A stretch of DNA of 64,000 nt from Candidatus Tisiphia endosymbiont of Sialis lutaria (GTDB lineage: Bacteria > Pseudomonadota > Alphaproteobacteria > Rickettsiales > Rickettsiaceae): contig NZ_OZ032153.1 of assembly GCF_964026535.1 (NCBI RefSeq), positions 744,001-808,000 on the forward strand, read 5' to 3'. Below the pieces are notes generated by a model, which did no database searches, was not told where the DNA came from, and worked only from the letters and a program-made list of their open reading frames with translations. The stretch's first letter is position 1; each line of letters opens with the position of its first letter. Made by a program: the position numbers and the translations under genes. Below are positions 62,788 through 64,000 of the stretch, piece by piece.

Positions 62788-64000
62788 ATGACTATGTCCA
62801 AACTTGAAGCAGTTACTGATATAATTATTATTAACATGTTACGTTCTCAAAATTATATTGATGGGAATTTTAATAACATTAATAAAAATGTATTAGTTTG
62901 GGCAAGAAAAGCAGAAAATTCAATAATCAATGACATCTTATCAAATGCTTCAAAGAAACAAACTGGTAATCAAGGATATCCAGAGTTTATTATTTATGAC
63001 CAAGAAAGTAATCTAGTTATTGTTATAGAGAATAAAAGTGATATCAAATATCATATATATGAAAAAGATATTGTGCAATGTGTTGCAGATTATGCAGTAA
63101 ATGGTGCGTTATGGTACGCATCATTTTTAAAGAATCAATTTGATACTATTGCCATTGGGGTTTCTGGTAGTACAATTGAAACATTAAAGATTGATACATA
63201 TGGTTGGAAAAAATCTGCTGAAACATTTACAAATTTTAACATCAAGCAAATCAAAAAAATTGAAGATTATCGCAATCTGATCCATCAACAACAACGAATT
63301 ATCAATAATTCTGAGCAATTAAAGCTGCTTAGTGAAAAATCTAAATTAATCAATGAATTTCTTCGTAGTTATTTAGGAGTATTGGAACATAAAAGGTTAT
63401 ACGCACTTGGCTCAATACTTTTTGCTTTGGAAGATCCTGCCTTTAAAATGTGTTATTCTTCTTTTAATAATAATAAAGAACTTGCACAATTTTTGTATCA
63501 AACTTTAGATAGAAAGATAAAAAACGCTGGACTTAGAAAAAAAGAAATCATTAAAAGTGAATTACAACCAGTATTGGAAAATTTAGGGATTAACGATAAG
63601 GAAGCTGCAAGGCAAAAATTCCCAAATGGCACTTTATTAGAGTTAGTGAGAAATGTCGATAATATTTTATTTGAGTATTATAAGAAAAGTGAGCTAGATT
63701 TAATAGCATTGTTTTTTAATGTGTTCTTGTCTTATTCAACTTCTGGCGGTTCTGACCTAGGGATAGTTCTAACTCCATCCCATATAACCAAATTATTTTG
63801 TGAGCTAGCAGATATTAATATTAATTCAAAAATTTTAGATCCATGTGTTGGAACTGGTGGATTTCTGACTGCTGCTTGGAAAAAAATATCGTTAAATGAT
63901 AAATATTCATTTTCAGAAAAAGAAAAGTTCAGGAAAGAAAATATTATCGGAGTAGAGAAAGAAACTAGCATCTACACTATAGTTGCATTAAATATGTTTA
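62788..64000 (+). CDS. Fused restriction nuclease / N6-adenine DNA methyltransferase (3'-truncated by window)
   Basis: An open frame of 404 codons that runs off the window. The N-terminal part has a PD-(D/E)xK-like nuclease pattern (GYPEFIIYDQESNLVIVIENK). A helical middle (residues about 150-325, LSEKSKLINEFLRSYLGVLE) leads into a type I HsdM-like methylase: GIVLTPSHITKLFCELADI and motif I ILDPCVGTGGFLT. The NPPY/F motif and any target-recognition domain lie beyond the edge. This order, nuclease then methylase in one chain, suggests a type IIG or similar enzyme. The ATG at 62788 has AAGG just upstream; an ATG two codons later is also possible. Confidence 0.83.
   Translation, partial: MTMSKLEAVTDIIIINMLRSQNYIDGNFNNINKNVLVWARKAENSIINDILSNASKKQTGNQGYPEFIIYDQESNLVIVIENKSDIKYHIYEKDIVQCVADYAVNGALWYASFLKNQFDTIAIGVSGSTIETLKIDTYGWKKSAETFTNFNIKQIKKIEDYRNLIHQQQRIINNSEQLKLLSEKSKLINEFLRSYLGVLEHKRLYALGSILFALEDPAFKMCYSSFNNNKELAQFLYQTLDRKIKNAGLRKKEIIKSELQPVLENLGINDKEAARQKFPNGTLLELVRNVDNILFEYYKKSELDLIALFFNVFLSYSTSGGSDLGIVLTPSHITKLFCELADININSKILDPCVGTGGFLTAAWKKISLNDKYSFSEKEKFRKENIIGVEKETSIYTIVALNMF

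Noticed and set aside
63732-63971. Minus-strand frame at the window end
   Set aside because: It is antisense to the methylase part of the restriction-methylation gene, which has recognised motifs.
1-64000. tRNA or rRNA genes in the gaps
   Set aside because: I looked for T-loop and anticodon-stem patterns in the larger gaps and found none; gaps are taken up by repeats or featureless A+T-rich sequence. A covariance search would be decisive.

Overview
The window is AT-rich bacterial chromosome that looks like a member of the Rickettsiaceae (Rickettsia or a close relative such as a Torix-type Rickettsia or Ca. Megaira). The evidence is gene content and order: the minus-strand run of a divergent virB4 copy, serS and tatC, a stand-alone HD-domain SpoT fragment, a lone divergent purC, scattered type IV secretion genes, an F0 ATP synthase operon separated from F1, and palindromic repeats inserted in frame inside coding sequences, a known habit of Rickettsia palindromic elements. 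Genus level is an inference.

Layout. 1-5000: end of a UDP-galactopyranose mutase gene, a two-domain glycosyltransferase and a lipoprotein amidase (cell surface). 5200-11100: XRE regulator, HD-domain (p)ppGpp hydrolase, hisS, amino-acid permease, mnmA. 11300-13700: a BPL_N protein and coq7, separated by a VapBC toxin-antitoxin module flanked by a 186-bp exact duplication of the coq7 3' end. 13760-18300: rpmH-rnpA, a transposase remnant, lpdA, lpxC and two near-identical 240-bp MITEs. 18300-27500: a 1130-residue Cys-rich secreted protein next to a VirB4-like ATPase, then serS, tatC and a CvpA protein. 27700-33000: yqgE, terC, acpP-fabF, carD and cytochrome oxidase subunit III. 33200-34500: two tandem virB2 pilin genes. 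34500-41800: secB, dcd, a type I secretion ABC/membrane-fusion pair, yidD, purC and an ExoD-like gene. 42300-50800: GTA-type holin, fatty-acid desaturase, xseB, kdsD-lptC-lptA-lptB, an NfeD protein, a small P-loop protein and xseA. 50800-58900: a solute-binding/TRIC-like fusion, an MFS transporter, an AsmA protein and an MsbA-type ABC exporter. 59200-62600: F0 genes (atpI-B-E-F'-F) and a DsbA-family lipoprotein with an in-frame repeat. 62788-end: the start of a fused restriction-methylation protein, cut by the window edge.

Envelope building recurs: galactofuranose and glycosyl transfer, lipid A (lpxC), Kdo (kdsD), the Lpt export proteins, AsmA, fatty-acid synthesis and desaturation. Secretion (VirB2/VirB4, type I, SecB, Tat, YidD) is the other theme. 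No tRNA, rRNA or CRISPR array was recognised.

The most unusual aspect is the repeat landscape. (1) About a dozen copies of a palindrome of up to 107 bp with TATAGTCAATT ends (called family A here) sit in intergenic gaps, at stop codons, or in frame inside genes. (2) A nested palindrome with a GTCATTGCGAG core carries at least five interchangeable outer arm types; several copies are chimeric, with different arms left and right. (3) Internally deleted IS4/IS10-like elements are inserted exactly in the ATTGCGAG core at all three places they occur. (4) One core-bearing element shows a 10-bp target duplication, which supports transposon-like movement.
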